Assembly (NCBI RefSeq): GCF_009687845.1 | Contig: NZ_BLAD01000037.1 | Span: 251,567 to 315,566, forward strand | Length of the DNA: 64,000 bases | Source of the DNA: Acrocarpospora corrugata | GTDB lineage: Bacteria; Actinomycetota; Actinomycetes; Streptosporangiales; Streptosporangiaceae | Direction of reading: 5' to 3' | Shown here: positions 61,387-64,000 of the stretch, in pieces | Layout of the letters: every line of letters starts with the position of its first letter | Position numbering within the stretch: position 1 is the stretch's first letter | The notes under the pieces: model-generated | Database searches by the model: none | What the model saw: only the letters and a program-made list of their open reading frames with translations | What the model was told of the DNA's origin: nothing | Position numbers and translations under genes: made by a program

Positions 61387-61420
61387 CGGGTACGGCTACC
61401 GCACGCGGCAGCCGTACCCG
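61387..61420 (-). terminator. Terminator hairpin after the GH48 gene
   Basis: A 15-bp stem with one mismatch (CGGGTACGGCTGCCG on the minus strand) and a 4-nt loop, 11 bp after the GH48 stop. The core GTACGGCTGCCGC is also used in the terminator at 23337-23371. Confidence 0.75.
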
Positions 61421-61431
61421 ACTAAACTAGA

Positions 61432-64000
61432 TCACCCTGTCGGGAAGAACGAGCCGTAGTCGGCCAGCGCCATCGCGACGTCCGCCTGGGCCCAGAATCG
61501 GTGGTAGGTGAACGTCGGCACGGCGCCGCCGTTCAGGTAGGTCTGAACCTTCGGCCACTCGGGGTCGCTGGTCAGGAAGGAACGGATGCCGAGGAACGTC
61601 TTGCCCGGCACGATGGTGTCACCGTTGGGCATGACGCCGCTGTAGCCGGTCGGGATGTACAGGCCCTGCTGGTTGCCAGAGGACCAGACGTCGTCGAACC
61701 GGTTGTAGTCGGCGCGCGGCTCGGTCACCACGATGCCGCGGGAGTCCTTCAGCATGATCATGCGGTCCAGCAGGCCCTTGGCCGTGTTCTTGGCCGAGAT
61801 GCCGAGCGTGCTGGTGGGCTCCTTGGCGGCGTAGTAGATCAGCGTCCGGGCGTACGCGGCCGCGACACCGACGTCCTGGGTGTAGTTGAGCACCGTGACG
61901 TGCAGGCCGGGGTTGTCCGCGGGCGTTCCGGTGGTGCTGCTGAAGCTGGCCGACGGTGCGCCGCTCCAGGACATGTCACTCGGGATCTGGTAGGTGTTGC
62001 CGGCGCCGAGCGTGGTCTGCGAGATGGCCCAGGCCACCCACTTGTCCAGCACCGACTTGGCCATCGTGTTGCCGGTCACGTAGTACAGCTCCGCGAGGCG
62101 CTGCACGCCCCAGCCCTGGAAGCCGAACCACTGGTTCGAGGGCGGGTCGTGGTAGACCGGGGCGACGTCGTACGTCATGCCGAAGAACTGCGGAGCGCCC
62201 GCCGGCCGGGCGGCGTACGCGCCGTCCCAGCTGTTGGTCGCGCCACCGGCGATGGCGCCTTCCGCCGACTGCAGCCACTTGTAGAACTGCACCTGCCGGG
62301 TGAGGCTCTGGTTCCAGTCGGCGGCCGCGGTCGGCGACTGCGGGCGCAGCGCCGTCGGACCGGACGGGGACAGCGCCCACGCGGCGAGCGGGTTCTGGTA
62401 GCCGCCGTGGTTGTGGCTGGAACCGATCCGCCACGACCAGGCGCCGTCCAGCGCGCCACCCCACGCGAAGTACCAGTTCAGCAGGTACGCCGAGCTGCTC
62501 TTGCCGCTACCCGCCGCACAGGTCGGCGCGGCGCAGCCGGGGTTCTTGAAGTACTTGTCGTACATCGCGTAGCGCAGGTAGTCGCCGAGCTTGGCGGCCT
62601 TGGTGAGGGTCGCCGAGATCTGGGACTGGTTGCCCTGCTCGGTCGCCCAGGTCAGCGCCCAGTAGGCGGCCTGGACGGCGCGGGCGTCGGCGTCGGGGGC
62701 GTTGGTGTAGCGCCACTGGGCGGCCGCGGTGCCCTGGATGAACAGCGGCTGGTAGCCCTGGCCGGAGGCGCCGTAACGCTGCGTCTCGCACGAGGGGTGC
62801 GGGACCGTCTCCCACACCGACTCCTGCGGGCCGCGCTGGTAGGTGTTGATGTAGGTGACCCGCTTGGTGTTGTCGCCGCACTCGGTGAGCGAGCTGCCCC
62901 GCCCGGTGCCGTAGCCGTAGACGTCGTCGACGTCGATCAGCCAGTGCATGGCGTACATGTTGCGGTTGCCGTACGTGCTGGCGAGCTCGTTCGCCAGCGG
63001 GTCCTGGCCGGCCACCACGGAGGTGCTGAGCGGCGAGGGGTACTGGCTCGGCTGGCCGAACTCGGGCGCGTAGTCGGCCGGGTCCGCCGGGTTGTAGCTG
63101 GTCATGCCGCCAGGCTGGTTGGCCGCGGACGGGATGATGTAGTTCTCCATCAGGGTCCAGGCGGCGTTGAACGGCGCCCAGTTCCTGGTGACGCGGCCGT
63201 ACTGGGCCTCCAGCCAGAGCAGGAAGCTGAACGCCTCCGACGTGGTCTCGTGACCGTGGTCGGGGGCCTCCACCATGAGGGTCTCGATCGAGTGGTACGG
63301 GATGCCCTCGGGCGACAGGTAGCCGCTCGCGGACGCCTTCAGCTTGTCGTACTGAGCCTGGAACTCGGTCAGGTACGCGTTGGTGCTGCCCGGCTCGTCG
63401 TCGGCCTCGGTCGCGGTGACCGCGACGGTGGTGAGCCCGGAGGACGCCACGTTGATGGTGCGGGTGCCGTTGGTGTTGTCCGCGTCCTGCGCCGCCGACA
63501 GCGTCACGTTCTGGTTGGTGTTCCAGTTCGCGGTGGTGAAGGTGAGTGAAGCGCCGCCGGTCACCGTGATGTTGGTGTCACCGGTGGTCGCGGCCGTGGC
63601 GGTGACGGTCACGTTGGCCGTGGGCTGGACGGCCAGCCGCACGCCGAAGATGGCCGTCGCGCCCTCGGGCACGCTGAGGCTGGTCGGGGTGACGACCAGC
63701 GACTGGGTGGTGGGCGTGTCGTCGTCGAACTCGGTGGCGGTGACCGGAACCGTGGTCAGGCCGCTGGAGGCGACGTTGATGGTGCGGGTGCCGTTGGTGG
63801 TGTCGGCGTCCTGCGCCGCGGCCAGCGTCACCGTCTGCGGCGTCTGCCAGTTGGCCGTGGTGAAGGTCAGCGAAGCGCCGCCGGAGACGGTCAGGTTGGT
63901 GTCTCCGCCGGCGGCGGCGGTGTTGGTCACCGTGACGTTGCCGGTGGGCTGGGCGTTGAGCCGCACGGTGTAGCTGGCGGTGCCGCCCTCGGGCACGCTG
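61432..64000 (-). CDS. GH48 cellobiohydrolase, 5' end outside the window
   Basis: 856 codons are visible and the gene runs off the right edge. Two about-108-residue beta-sandwich modules (see 63400-64000) precede a family 48 glycoside hydrolase domain of about 640 residues: AYLTEFQAQYDKLKASASGY, HETTSEAFSFLLWLEAQYGR (catalytic Glu near 63236), MYAMHWLIDVDDVYGYGTGR, WSWRIGSSHNHGGYQNPLAA and TFTYHRFWAQADVAMALADY. GH48 enzymes cut cellulose processively from the reducing end, releasing cellobiose. It is a secreted enzyme in known relatives; the signal peptide and any CBM would be beyond 64000. Confidence 0.95.
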   Translation of the reverse strand, partial: SVPEGGTASYTVRLNAQPTGNVTVTNTAAAGGDTNLTVSGGASLTFTTANWQTPQTVTLAAAQDADTTNGTRTINVASSGLTTVPVTATEFDDDTPTTQSLVVTPTSLSVPEGATAIFGVRLAVQPTANVTVTATAATTGDTNITVTGGASLTFTTANWNTNQNVTLSAAQDADNTNGTRTINVASSGLTTVAVTATEADDEPGSTNAYLTEFQAQYDKLKASASGYLSPEGIPYHSIETLMVEAPDHGHETTSEAFSFLLWLEAQYGRVTRNWAPFNAAWTLMENYIIPSAANQPGGMTSYNPADPADYAPEFGQPSQYPSPLSTSVVAGQDPLANELASTYGNRNMYAMHWLIDVDDVYGYGTGRGSSLTECGDNTKRVTYINTYQRGPQESVWETVPHPSCETQRYGASGQGYQPLFIQGTAAAQWRYTNAPDADARAVQAAYWALTWATEQGNQSQISATLTKAAKLGDYLRYAMYDKYFKNPGCAAPTCAAGSGKSSSAYLLNWYFAWGGALDGAWSWRIGSSHNHGGYQNPLAAWALSPSGPTALRPQSPTAAADWNQSLTRQVQFYKWLQSAEGAIAGGATNSWDGAYAARPAGAPQFFGMTYDVAPVYHDPPSNQWFGFQGWGVQRLAELYYVTGNTMAKSVLDKWVAWAISQTTLGAGNTYQIPSDMSWSGAPSASFSSTTGTPADNPGLHVTVLNYTQDVGVAAAYARTLIYYAAKEPTSTLGISAKNTAKGLLDRMIMLKDSRGIVVTEPRADYNRFDDVWSSGNQQGLYIPTGYSGVMPNGDTIVPGKTFLGIRSFLTSDPEWPKVQTYLNGGAVPTFTYHRFWAQADVAMALADYGSFFPTG
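63400..64000 (-). repeat. Two tandem 324-bp modules in the GH48 N-terminal region
   Basis: Each module has the pattern SVPEGxTAxxxVRLxxQPTxNVTV, GGASLTFTTANW and TNGTRTINVASSGLTTV, with a period of 324 bp (108 codons). The first is cut by the window edge. They are extracellular beta-sandwich spacers. High similarity at DNA level suggests recent duplication; more copies may lie upstream. Confidence 0.8.

Overview
The window comes from a high-GC, multi-cellular-type actinomycete. The likely home is Streptosporangiaceae or a close Streptosporangiales relative. Reasons: very high GC with strong codon bias, 4-bp ATGA/GTGA overlaps in operons, a GH48 cellulase, F420-type and IclR/TetR families, large NRPS genes, and operators of the CelR/CebR type. 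The taxonomic call is an inference from style and content, not from a marker gene.

Layout. 1-6.3 kb: a D-glucarate utilisation locus (end of a probable sugar-binding protein, two ABC permeases, IclR regulator, 5-dehydro-4-deoxyglucarate dehydratase, glucarate dehydratase, an unknown TIM-barrel-like protein). 6.3-14 kb: an ArsR regulator with a perfect 16-bp palindrome upstream, followed by a tightly overlapping six-gene operon for a hydrogenase-4/formate-hydrogenlyase-like membrane complex. It has the gene order of Mycobacterium tuberculosis Rv0081-Rv0087, and its large subunit lacks the NiFe-binding cysteines. 14-31 kb: housekeeping and mixed genes: tRNA-Gly and tRNA-Cys, ACT protein, tRNA-dihydrouridine synthase, DEAD/DEAH helicase, an IS1182-family element, a deazaflavin-dependent oxidoreductase, a TetR/MFS efflux pair with two 18-bp operators, a degraded RHS/SpvB-type gene, 6-phosphogluconate dehydrogenase, a TIGR03118 protein, a GH43-like propeller, a sulfotransferase and a secreted HNH nuclease. 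31.5-33.3 kb: a matrixin-like metalloprotease with a cysteine switch and a C-terminal propeller.

34.7-61.3 kb: a non-ribosomal peptide locus in two halves that face each other. The left half has a stand-alone condensation protein (minus), an A-T-C-T-C-A-T synthetase, a C-A-T-TE protein fused to an MFS exporter, and MbtH (all plus). The right half runs on the minus strand: C-A-T synthetase, free carrier protein, free condensation protein, a 44-codon micro-ORF, an AMP-dependent ligase and a C-T protein. Between them lie about 5 kb of unrelated or broken genes: a DUF6247/RelE toxin-antitoxin pair with a frameshifted toxin, a TetR/SDR pair, a cupin, and a patch of gene fragments. The outermost genes of both halves have, at the predicted transcription start, a palindrome of the form TGGGAnCGnTCCCA. 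This is the operator of the cellulose-response repressors CelR (Thermobifida) and CebR (Streptomyces). The next gene beyond the right half (61.4 kb to the window end) encodes a GH48 cellobiohydrolase. The simplest reading is that peptide production and export are switched on by cello-oligosaccharides together with cellulose degradation. This is the most interesting system in the window.
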